Notes under the pieces: generated by a model
Database searches by the model: none
Told to the model about the DNA's origin: nothing
Seen by the model: the letters and a program-made list of their open reading frames with translations, nothing else
Shown: positions 9,182-16,168 of the stretch, one piece after another
How the letters are laid out: each line of letters starts with the position of its first letter
Numbering within the stretch: the first letter of the stretch is position 1
Position numbers and translations under genes: made by a program
NCBI RefSeq assembly: GCF_000730665.1
Contig: NZ_BBIV01000031.1
Span: 1-64,000, forward strand
DNA from: Pseudomonas plecoglossicida NBRC 103162 = DSM 15088
GTDB taxonomy: Bacteria > Pseudomonadota > Gammaproteobacteria > Pseudomonadales > Pseudomonadaceae
Length of the DNA: 64,000 nt
Reading direction: 5' to 3'

Positions 9182-9745
9182 ATGTCCGGCCTCGAACTCA
9201 TCGCCGCCGTGCTCGGCGTCACCGCCGTCTGGCTTACCGTCAAGCAGAATGCCTGGTGCTGGCCGATCGGTCTGGTAATGGTGCTTATATATGGCTGGCT
9301 GTTCTACGAGGTGAAGCTGTACTCAGGCATGCTGCTGCAACTGGCCTATGCCGCGCTGCAACTGTATGGCTGGTGGCAGTGGAAGCGCCCGGGCCGGGCC
9401 GAAGCGGGCCGGAAGGTTTCGCGCCTGCAAGCCACGGCCCTGGCCGCCAGCCTCGCGGGCGGCCTGTTGCTGAGTCTGGCCCTTGGCGCCGTCATGGCGT
9501 TCTGGACCGATGCCGCCCTGCCCTGGCTGGACGCCACGCTGACCTGTTTCAGCCTGGTCGCCCAACTCTGGATGGCACAGAAGCGCGTGCAGTGCTGGCC
9601 GCTGTGGATCGTCGTGGACGTGGTCTACGTCGGACAGTACCTGCACCAGCAGTTGTACTTCACTGCCGGCTTCTTCGCCGCCCTGACCCTGATCGCCGTG
9701 CGCGGTTGGCTGGAGTGGCGCCGTGACCCGGCGCTGCAGGCATGA
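9182..9745 (+). CDS. pnuC: Nicotinamide riboside transporter PnuC
   Basis: 187 residues with about seven membrane segments. It shows PnuC features: ELIAAVLGVTAVWLTVKQNAWCWPIG at the start, YGWWQWKRPG in the first half and WIVVDVVYVGQYLHQQLYFTA near the end. PnuC proteins carry nicotinamide riboside by facilitated diffusion, driven by phosphorylation inside the cell. Its stop overlaps the start of the kinase-like gene (ATGA), so the two are translationally coupled, and uptake with trapping is the obvious joint role. Start set at MSGLELIAA, the family-typical N-terminus; an AAAGGA precedes it. Confidence 0.93.
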   Translation: MSGLELIAAVLGVTAVWLTVKQNAWCWPIGLVMVLIYGWLFYEVKLYSGMLLQLAYAALQLYGWWQWKRPGRAEAGRKVSRLQATALAASLAGGLLLSLALGAVMAFWTDAALPWLDATLTCFSLVAQLWMAQKRVQCWPLWIVVDVVYVGQYLHQQLYFTAGFFAALTLIAVRGWLEWRRDPALQA

Positions 9746-10293
9746 AGGTCCTGGTACTGTGTGGCCCCGAGTCCAGCGGCAAGAGCTGGCTCAGCGGCGA
9801 AATCCAGGCGCATTTCGGTGGCGTGGTAGTGAGCGAGTATGTCCGCCATTTCATCGATCGGGAATGCCGCGATACCTGCTACGCCGATATCACGCCCATC
9901 GCCGAAGGCCAGCTGGCCTGGGAAGACCAGGCCCGGCAGCAGGCCCCGGACCTGTTGATCCTCGATACTCACCTGTTGAGCAACATGCTCTGGAGCCGCG
10001 CCCTGTTCCAGGATTGCCCCGCATGGCTGGAACAGGCCTTGCTTGTTCGCCGCTATGACCTGCACCTGCTGCTCAGTCCCCATGACGTGGGTTGGGTAGC
10101 CGATGGGCAACGCAGCCAGCCAGACCTGGCCGACCGCGACCGCTTCTTCACCGACAGCCTCCAGTGGCTGCAGGCACACCGGCAAAGGGTGCAAGTGATC
10201 GAAGGCGACTGGCCCCAGCGCAGTGCGGCGGCATTGCGCGCCGTACAGGGCCTGCTGGACGAAAAAAAAGCACTTTACCCCGCCCGGTGTTAA
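9742..10293 (+). CDS. NadR-type nicotinamide riboside kinase domain protein
   Basis: 183 residues. Walker A is GPESSGKS at residues 8-15. FGGVVVSEYVRHFIDRE and LLILDTHLLSNMLWS follow, then HDVGWVADGQRS and RDRFF, which match the ribosylnicotinamide kinase part of NadR. Neither the helix-turn-helix nor the adenylyltransferase domain of full-length NadR is present. The likely reaction is ATP-dependent conversion of nicotinamide riboside to NMN. The ATGA overlap with pnuC supports this assignment. Confidence 0.85.
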   Translation: MKVLVLCGPESSGKSWLSGEIQAHFGGVVVSEYVRHFIDRECRDTCYADITPIAEGQLAWEDQARQQAPDLLILDTHLLSNMLWSRALFQDCPAWLEQALLVRRYDLHLLLSPHDVGWVADGQRSQPDLADRDRFFTDSLQWLQAHRQRVQVIEGDWPQRSAAALRAVQGLLDEKKALYPARC

Positions 10294-10302
10294 CCCGGCG
10301 AC

Positions 10303-10364
10303 ACACTCCAGTGGGCCTAGACCCCCGTATTTGCGGAGTTCCCCGCTTTTGGGGGCTGGAGTGT
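10303..10364 (+). repeat. Long inverted repeat between the NR-kinase gene and fapA
   Basis: ACACTCCAG (10303-10311) is exactly complementary to CTGGAGTGT (10356-10364). Inside it CCCCC (10322-10326) can pair with GGGGG (10351-10355), and a GCGG/CCGC stem sits in the loop. No T-run follows. It could be a terminator-like structure for the upstream operon, an RNA element, or an upstream activator site for fap. Confidence 0.5.
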
Positions 10365-10522
10365 CAAGCTGGTGAAACATTGCGCAAAAATGCCGATAGA
10401 GCAACATCCATACCGGAAAACAGCCCTGATTGCACAAAATCTGTCTCAGCACTGATACAACATCCTCCCGACCACCCCAACAAGTCACTGCAAGCCATTG
10501 ATTAAACAGAAATAACCAAAAG

Positions 10523-10538
10523 CGGCACGCCTTCTGCT
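10523..10538 (+). promoter_or_regulatory. Candidate sigma-54 promoter of the fap operon
   Basis: CGGCACGCCTTCTGCT. The GG at 10524-10525 and GC at 10536-10537 are separated by exactly ten bases, and the site differs from TGGCACG-N4-TTGCT at two positions. Predicted start about 10549, 40 bp before the fapA ATG. Confidence 0.55.
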
Positions 10539-10589
10539 CTCCTCCTCGCAACGCCGAATCAGGCCATCGCTGAAGAAGGAATTGCAGTC

Positions 10590-11027
10590 ATGGGAAAACT
10601 GGACAATGGCATCTGCCGCCTGCTGCTGGTCGGCTGTGCATTGGGCGCAAGCTTCAGCGTGCCGGTGCAGGCCGACAACGGCATCATCGTCATCACCCGT
10701 GATGTCCAGCCGCGCATCGCAACCCGCGCCCCACTGGCGCCCGACCCCTACCCGACCACGGCCAATGCCAACCCCTCCGCCTATGTGCTCAAGCAGACCA
10801 ACGAGTTGAGCGATGGCGACTTCGCCAACGTCACCAGCGGAACCGGGATCTCCTCGCTGATCACCCAGCAGACCAACAACGTGGGCGGCAACATCGGCAA
10901 CCAGACGCAGCTGCCCAACTTGGCGGCGGGTCGCGGCACAGGCTCCGGCAACGGCATCTCCAACATGGTCAACTCAAGTGTCCAGCGTGGCCTGGCACCC
11001 TTGCAGATCCTGACCGGAGGCAAATGA
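10590..11027 (+). CDS. fapA: Functional amyloid protein FapA
   Basis: 145 residues with a signal peptide (about 1-29, ending VQA). The mature protein is small and Asn/Gly/Thr-rich, with QTNELSDGDF, QQTNNVGGNIGNQTQLPNLAAGR and a C-terminal SSVQRGLAPLQILTGGK. In Pseudomonas FapA is the first gene of the fap operon. It is exported to the periplasm and thought to act as a chaperone-like factor controlling the FapB/FapC ratio in fibrils. It begins an uninterrupted plus-strand run of six genes. GAAGGA is at the ribosome site; only one base separates its stop from fapB. Confidence 0.93.
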   Translation: MGKLDNGICRLLLVGCALGASFSVPVQADNGIIVITRDVQPRIATRAPLAPDPYPTTANANPSAYVLKQTNELSDGDFANVTSGTGISSLITQQTNNVGGNIGNQTQLPNLAAGRGTGSGNGISNMVNSSVQRGLAPLQILTGGK

Positions 11028-11028
11028 G

Positions 11029-11592
11029 ATGAGGCAAACGCTGTTAGTCCTCGCCACCTTCTGCAGCGCAACGGCCTTCGCCCAATCCCCGGTCCCGGTG
11101 ATCAACAGCGCCGACATCGACAGTTCCGGCGCGCAGTACCAGGGCAACTTCAGCGTCAACCAGGCGGCAGGCGACTTGCAGCAACAAGCCAACGCCCGGG
11201 CCTTCGCCACGGGAACCACGGCCACTGCCAACACGCAGATCCGACAGCGCCAGATGTCCATCATCGACCCCAACATGGATGCCCGTGCCAGCTTCAGCCA
11301 TGGCAGCGGCGCCCTGGGCGTGAACCAGAGCGCAGGTGCCAGCACCCAGCAGGCCAATGCCCTGCGCATCAGCATCAGTACACAACCGCAAAGTCTCGAC
11401 GACAGCGTCCTGTTGCAGCAGAACGTGGCGCTGATCAACAGCTCCGATCCGACTGATTCCTCCCCAGGCTATCGCCAGGTCACCACCGGTGACCAGGCAT
11501 TCACCGGTAGCCGCGGGGTCATTCAGCTGAATCAGAGCGCCGGGGTGGGCAACCAGACGGCAAACACCCTGAGCGTACGGGTCGCGAATTGA
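11029..11592 (+). CDS. fapB: Functional amyloid minor subunit FapB
   Basis: 187 residues, signal peptide about 1-18. Three imperfect amyloid repeats are visible: YQGNFSVNQAAGDLQQQANA, GSGALGVNQSAGASTQQANA and SRGVIQLNQSAGVGNQTANT. Each has the N-Q-x-A-G...Q-x-A-N pattern. FapB is regarded as the nucleator, or minor component, of Fap fibrils. It is secreted through FapF. No cysteines appear in the mature part. Confidence 0.94.
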   Translation: MRQTLLVLATFCSATAFAQSPVPVINSADIDSSGAQYQGNFSVNQAAGDLQQQANARAFATGTTATANTQIRQRQMSIIDPNMDARASFSHGSGALGVNQSAGASTQQANALRISISTQPQSLDDSVLLQQNVALINSSDPTDSSPGYRQVTTGDQAFTGSRGVIQLNQSAGVGNQTANTLSVRVAN

Positions 11593-11642
11593 CCCGAAAC
11601 AGGTAAGAACAACACTTAACCTAAAAAAGACGGAGAAACACC

Positions 11643-13172
11643 ATGAAACCCTCGATGGCAATCAAGCCTCTGGTTTTCGCAATTGCTGCGGTCATGGCTG
11701 TTGCTGCAAACGCGGACGACCGGCGTGGCCACGGCCACAACAACAACCACACACCACCGGCAAAACAGGTGGATACCAGCGCCACTGCCCACGCCAATGA
11801 TGTGCAACGCAGCACTGGCAACACCATCAGCAACGAAGGCACCATCAACGAAGCCGAAATGAGCAGCTCGGGCACCGGTGCCAGTGGTAACGTCGGGGTC
11901 AACGTGGCAGCCGGTAACGGCAACCAGCAAGACAACGCCGCCGCGATTGCCAATACTTCGTCCGACAACGCCGCGATCGACAACAGCTTCGTCTTCGGCA
12001 ACTCCGAAGCCACTGCAAGCGTGCGTCAGTTCAGCAATGGCAACTCGGTCAGGAACTGGTCGACCCAAAGTTCTGCGGTCATGAGCGGATCGGCTGACGG
12101 CAGCAGCGGCAACGTGGGTATCAACATTGCTGGCGGCGACCTGAACCAGCAGAAAAATACCATGGCCATTGCCAACAACAGTGCGCCAATCGGTAACTCC
12201 ACTGCCACTGCCTCGGCCAACCAGAACGGCCCTGGCCTGACCGTCGACAACCGTGCCGACCGCACCTACACCATCGACACGCTGACCTTCACCACCTCCA
12301 AGAGCGGTTCGTCCTCGCGTAGCGGCTCGTTCGATGCAAGCGTCGACAAGAGCTCCAGCTCGAGCTTCAGCGTGGCTGGCAACCAAAGCAGCAGCGCCAG
12401 CGGTTCGAAGAGCAGCAGCGCCAGCGGCTCGACCAGCATGACCGCAAGCGGCTCCCACAGCAGCAGTGCCAGCGGCACCAACAGCAGCAGCGCCAGTGGC
12501 AGCAACAGCAGCAGCGCCAGCGGTTCCAACAACTGGGCAGCCAATGGCACGGCAAGCAGCGATCACAGCGCTTCGTCCAGTGCTTCGGTTAACGCTTCGC
12601 TCGATGCCAGCGCCAACGGCAGTGCGAATTCGTCGCAAACCTTCGGCAACTTCACGCGCTCGCGCAGTGCCGACTTCGATGCATCGCTCAACGCTTCGCT
12701 TGACGCATCGGTCGACACCTCGCACGAGTCGTCGAGCAACTCGTCGTTCGACAACGCCTTGGCCTCGTCCTTCGACAGAACCCGTGAGTCCTCGTTCGAC
12801 CGCTCTCGCGACTCCTCGTATGACCGTACGCGCGACTCGTCCTATGACAAGGCTCGCGATACTTCCTTCGAGAAGTCAAAAGAGTCTGCATGGGAAAAAG
12901 CCCAGGCTTCGGCCTTCGAGAAGTCCGGCGAGAAGGCCTCGGAGTCTTCCGACAGCATCTCGAAGAGCTTCAGCGAGGCTAGCGAGTACGCCATGAGCAA
13001 CACCGTGTCGTTCCAAGTGCTGACCCCGACCGGCTGGGCCAACCCTGTGACCAACACCGCAACCCTCAGTGGCTCGGTGAATGGCGGCAGCGGCAACCTG
13101 GGCGTCAACGTGGCAGCCGGTGTGGGCAACCAGCAGAGCAACTCGCTGGCCATCTCCAACACCTCGATGTAA
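11643..13172 (+). CDS. fapC: Major functional amyloid subunit FapC with a very long linker
   Basis: 509 residues, about twice the roughly 250 I recall for P. fluorescens FapC. Signal peptide about 1-24. Three amyloid repeats: GNVGVNVAAGNGNQQDNAAA (about 80-110), GNVGINIAGGDLNQQKNTMA (about 155-180) and GNLGVNVAAGVGNQQSNSLA (about 483-505). Linker 1 is about 40 residues; linker 2 is about 300. Linker 2 holds a Ser/Ala/Gly array (SSSASGS-type units, about 247-298) and a charged array (SSFDRTRE/SSYDRTRD/SFEKSKE units, about 376-433). No cysteine is present. Repeats and linkers are intact in frame. It is the fibril-forming protein of the biofilm matrix. Confidence 0.95.
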   Translation: MKPSMAIKPLVFAIAAVMAVAANADDRRGHGHNNNHTPPAKQVDTSATAHANDVQRSTGNTISNEGTINEAEMSSSGTGASGNVGVNVAAGNGNQQDNAAAIANTSSDNAAIDNSFVFGNSEATASVRQFSNGNSVRNWSTQSSAVMSGSADGSSGNVGINIAGGDLNQQKNTMAIANNSAPIGNSTATASANQNGPGLTVDNRADRTYTIDTLTFTTSKSGSSSRSGSFDASVDKSSSSSFSVAGNQSSSASGSKSSSASGSTSMTASGSHSSSASGTNSSSASGSNSSSASGSNNWAANGTASSDHSASSSASVNASLDASANGSANSSQTFGNFTRSRSADFDASLNASLDASVDTSHESSSNSSFDNALASSFDRTRESSFDRSRDSSYDRTRDSSYDKARDTSFEKSKESAWEKAQASAFEKSGEKASESSDSISKSFSEASEYAMSNTVSFQVLTPTGWANPVTNTATLSGSVNGGSGNLGVNVAAGVGNQQSNSLAISNTSM

Positions 13173-13182
13173 CTGCGACCTC

Positions 13183-13208
13183 GAGGCCCCCTTCGGGGGG
13201 CCTCTTTT
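13183..13208 (+). terminator. Terminator-like hairpin between fapC and fapD
   Basis: GAGGCCCCC-TTC-GGGGGGCCTC followed by TTTTCC, 10 bp past the fapC stop. It is strong enough to end part of the transcripts and so reduce expression of fapD-F relative to fapA-C. Confidence 0.8.
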
Positions 13209-13239
13209 CCAGAATAAAAACAACAGGGGGGCATGGAAC

Positions 13240-13920
13240 ATGCGCATTATCGCCTTGGCATTCCTGCTGTGCATGGCCAGTGTCAGTGAAGCAGCCCAGA
13301 TGCCACTGTCCGTCCTGCCAGGTGGCGCTGTGATCTACAAACCCATCCAGAGCATCCGCGAGCGCAAGTTCGCAGACCTCGTGCAACAGAAAACCGACTT
13401 CAGTTGCGGCGCGGCATCGCTGGCAACCATCCTGCGTCAGGCCTATTGGCTGGACGTGGACGAACAACAGGTGATCGAGGGCATGCTGGCCAACGCCGAC
13501 CATGACATGGTGCGTACCCAGGGCTTCTCGATGCTCGACATGAAGCGCTACGTGGAAAGCCTGGGCATGCGTGCCCGCGGCTACCGGGTAGCGCCCGACA
13601 CCCTGCACAGCATCCGCATCCCGGTGGTGGTGCTGATGGACATCCGCGGCTACAAGCACTTCGTGGTGATGCAGAGAGTCGACCGCGGCTGGGTCTACAT
13701 CGGCGACCCGGTCCTGGGCCACAAGCGTTTCAAGCTCGATGACTTCATCAAGGGCTGGAACGGCATCATCTTCGCCGTCATCGGCCAAGGGTACGACAAG
13801 TCCAACGTACTGCTGGACCCGCCGCTGCCGCTCAGCGCCAAGAACCGCGTCAACCACTTCGCACCGGTGAAGGACGCAGAGCTGATGGACTTCGGCTTCA
13901 TCCAAAGCGACTTCTTCTAA
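13240..13920 (+). CDS. fapD: C39-family peptidase FapD
   Basis: 226 residues with a signal peptide (about 1-18). It is a papain-like C39 peptidase. The catalytic Cys56 lies in TDFSCGAASLATIL, His140 in GYKHFVVMQRV, and Asp156 in YIGDPVLG, all correctly ordered. C39 domains usually cleave double-glycine leaders in ABC exporters; this one is a stand-alone periplasmic form thought to process Fap components during secretion. Start chosen at MRIIALAFLL: an AGGGGGG is 8 nt upstream and a signal peptide begins there. It follows the fapC terminator hairpin. Confidence 0.93.
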   Translation: MRIIALAFLLCMASVSEAAQMPLSVLPGGAVIYKPIQSIRERKFADLVQQKTDFSCGAASLATILRQAYWLDVDEQQVIEGMLANADHDMVRTQGFSMLDMKRYVESLGMRARGYRVAPDTLHSIRIPVVVLMDIRGYKHFVVMQRVDRGWVYIGDPVLGHKRFKLDDFIKGWNGIIFAVIGQGYDKSNVLLDPPLPLSAKNRVNHFAPVKDAELMDFGFIQSDFF

Positions 13921-13952
13921 TGACTGGGGGCAAGAGGCCCCGGGAGCACCCC

Positions 13953-14699
13953 ATGAAGACTTCATGCTGGCTTGCACTCGTTTGCCTGGCCGCCAGCCTG
14001 CCGACCCAGGCACAGACGTTCAAACCCATCGAGCTGAAGGACCAGGAGCTGGCCAACCTGCGCGGCCGTTATGTGCTGCCGGGGCGTATCGTCAGCTTTG
14101 GCGTGGTCATGACCAGCACCTGGCAGAACGCCAATGGCGAGGTGATCGGTGCCACATCGACGATGCAGATCCAGCATACGACGGTGCAACCGCAGTTCTA
14201 TGTCTCGATGATCAATGAAAAAGGTACCGGCAGCTCGCAATCGCAACCCCCCGGAACCGGTACGGTAACCGGTGGCAGCGGGCTCAACACCACCGAAGGC
14301 GTGACCCAGGTGGTGCGTGCCGCCGGCGATTACAACTCGGCCTACAACGACGTCGGCATCACCGTCACCAAGGGCAACCAGGCGCCCACCAACCAGGCCC
14401 AGGGCCAGGCCCTGGCGGCAGGCACCACGCTGGTGGGCGCCAACGGCGCCGGCTCGCTCAGTGTTTCCGCCAGCGGTAATGGGGTGCAGCTCGGCATCGT
14501 CGCCAGCAACAACCAGGGCAGCACCTTGCAGCGACTGGGCCAGGGCGGGCTGATGCAGAACACCACCCTGCTCGGTGCTGGCAACCAGGTGCGCAACCTG
14601 ACGCAGCTCAATGTCGTGCTGCGCGACAGCCCTGCCACGGCAGGCCCGATGAACGCCAATCTCGATCAGCTCAAAGGCCTTCGTAACGGCGGATACTGA
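13953..14699 (+). CDS. fapE: Fap fibril-associated protein FapE
   Basis: 248 residues, signal peptide about 1-20 (ending TQA). The mature part opens with FKPIELKDQELANLRGRYVLPGRIVSFGVVM, characteristic of FapE, then is rich in Asn, Gln, Gly and Thr. The C-terminal half has short beta-type repeats such as GVQLGIVASNNQGSTLQRLG and GNQVRNLTQLNVVLRD. FapE is a minor component found with purified fibrils; its precise role is open. CGGGAG lies close to the chosen ATG. Upstream in-frame ATG at 13920 overlaps the fapD stop but would prefix non-signal residues. Confidence 0.92.
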   Translation: MKTSCWLALVCLAASLPTQAQTFKPIELKDQELANLRGRYVLPGRIVSFGVVMTSTWQNANGEVIGATSTMQIQHTTVQPQFYVSMINEKGTGSSQSQPPGTGTVTGGSGLNTTEGVTQVVRAAGDYNSAYNDVGITVTKGNQAPTNQAQGQALAAGTTLVGANGAGSLSVSASGNGVQLGIVASNNQGSTLQRLGQGGLMQNTTLLGAGNQVRNLTQLNVVLRDSPATAGPMNANLDQLKGLRNGGY

Positions 14700-14748
14700 T
14701 CTACGCTCAGTCTCATCGCACAAAGTAGTCAGAAGGGACGGCTAACCC

Positions 14749-16029
14749 ATGCATCGTTTGTCGACGTTGAGAGCTATCGTTTGTTTGAGTACCTTGGCTC
14801 CGGCCACTCTGCTACAGGCGGCAACCGACCCTCAGGTCGAAGCATTGAAACAAGAACTGATCGCGTTGAAACAACGCTATGAAGCCCAACAGAACGCGTT
14901 GATGGTGCTGGAACAACGCCTTCGCCAGGTAGAGGAAGCACCGCCGGCCGCTGCACCCAAGCGCTTGACCAAATCGCCTGCAGAAGGCGTCAAGGGCGCG
15001 CAGACCGTGGCTTCAGGGGCTCCAGGCACCAGCGGCAGCTCCTACGGGCAGTCGCTCAAGGAGGATTCGGAACCGGCGCAAAGCGTGTCCAACCTGTATG
15101 ACGAAGCCAGTGGTTTCTTCGGTGGCGGCAAGTTCAGTGTCGAAACCGGCATCACCTATACCCACTACGACACCCGGGCGTTGACGCTCAACGGCTTTCT
15201 GGCACTCGACTCGATCTTCCTGGGCAACATCAACATCGACCGCATCAAGGCCGACAACTGGACACTGGACCTGACAGCCCGCTACAACGTCGATCAACGT
15301 TGGCAGTTCGATATCAACGTGCCGATCGTCTATCGTGAATCGACCTATTCCTCCGGGGGCGCCGGGGGGGCAGCCGGGGTAAGTTCCGATGGCACGGTAA
15401 CCCGCGACCCGATGATTGGCGACGTCAACATGGGCGTTGCCTACAAGTTCCTCGACGAATCCGAAGACTGGCCGGACGCGGTCGCCACACTGCGGGTCAA
15501 GGCGCCTACCGGCAAGGACCCCTACGGCATCAAGCTGATCCAGGACACCGCCAACGACAACCTGGCGATCCCCGAAGACCTGCCGACCGGCAACGGCGTG
15601 TGGGCCATCACCCCAGGCATCTCGCTGGTCAAGACCTTCGACCCGGCCGTATTGTTCGGTAGCCTGTCATATACCTACAACATGGAAGACTCGTTCAGCG
15701 ACATCAGCCCCACGGTCAACACCAAGGTGCCTGGCGACGTGAAACTGGGCGATTCGTGGCAGATCGGCGGCGGTATCGCCTTCGCCCTGAACGAAAAGAT
15801 GAGCATGTCGTTCTCGGTCACCGATCAGTTCGCCCGCAAGAGCAAGATCAAACCTGATGGCAGTGACTGGCAGTCGATCAGCAACAGTGACTACAACGCC
15901 GCGAACTTCAACATCGGCCTGACTTTCGCCGCCAGCAACAACCTGACCATCGTCCCCAACCTCGCCATTGGCCTGACCGACGATGCGCCGGACTTCTCCT
16001 TCAGCCTGAAATTCCCGTACTACTTCTGA
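14749..16029 (+). CDS. fapF: Fap outer-membrane secretion pore FapF
   Basis: 426 residues. Signal peptide about 1-25, then a coiled coil at about 28-64 ([30 protein letters not shown]). A flexible Ala/Pro/Ser-rich stretch follows, and from about 120 a beta-barrel ends in FSLKFPYYF with the C-terminal aromatic typical of outer-membrane proteins. FapF forms trimeric barrels whose helical plugs gate the export of FapB and FapC. This is the last gene of the operon and is followed by a terminator. Confidence 0.95.
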   Translation: MHRLSTLRAIVCLSTLAPATLLQAATDPQVEALKQELIALKQRYEAQQNALMVLEQRLRQVEEAPPAAAPKRLTKSPAEGVKGAQTVASGAPGTSGSSYGQSLKEDSEPAQSVSNLYDEASGFFGGGKFSVETGITYTHYDTRALTLNGFLALDSIFLGNINIDRIKADNWTLDLTARYNVDQRWQFDINVPIVYRESTYSSGGAGGAAGVSSDGTVTRDPMIGDVNMGVAYKFLDESEDWPDAVATLRVKAPTGKDPYGIKLIQDTANDNLAIPEDLPTGNGVWAITPGISLVKTFDPAVLFGSLSYTYNMEDSFSDISPTVNTKVPGDVKLGDSWQIGGGIAFALNEKMSMSFSVTDQFARKSKIKPDGSDWQSISNSDYNAANFNIGLTFAASNNLTIVPNLAIGLTDDAPDFSFSLKFPYYF

Positions 16030-16045
16030 TCAATGCCTGGCAGTA

Positions 16046-16073
16046 CCGGGCCTGCCCTGCAGGCCTGGATTTA
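16046..16073 (+). terminator. Terminator after fapF
   Basis: CCGGGCCTGC-CCT-GCAGGCCTGG (one G-T pair) followed by ATTTAG, 17 bp past the fapF stop. Confidence 0.7.
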
Positions 16074-16168
16074 GTAACCAACCTTGTGCCAAACCGCTTT
16101 CCTGACACCGGGCTGTTATCATCTCGCATCGCTATGTGACGTTTTGATGGCAATTAAGGAAAGTTTTC

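Noticed and set aside
12370-12540. Short tandem repeats in fapC considered as a possible CRISPR or minisatellite array.
   Set aside because: The repeats keep the reading frame, encode SSSASGS-type units and have no regular spacers. They are coding linker repeats.
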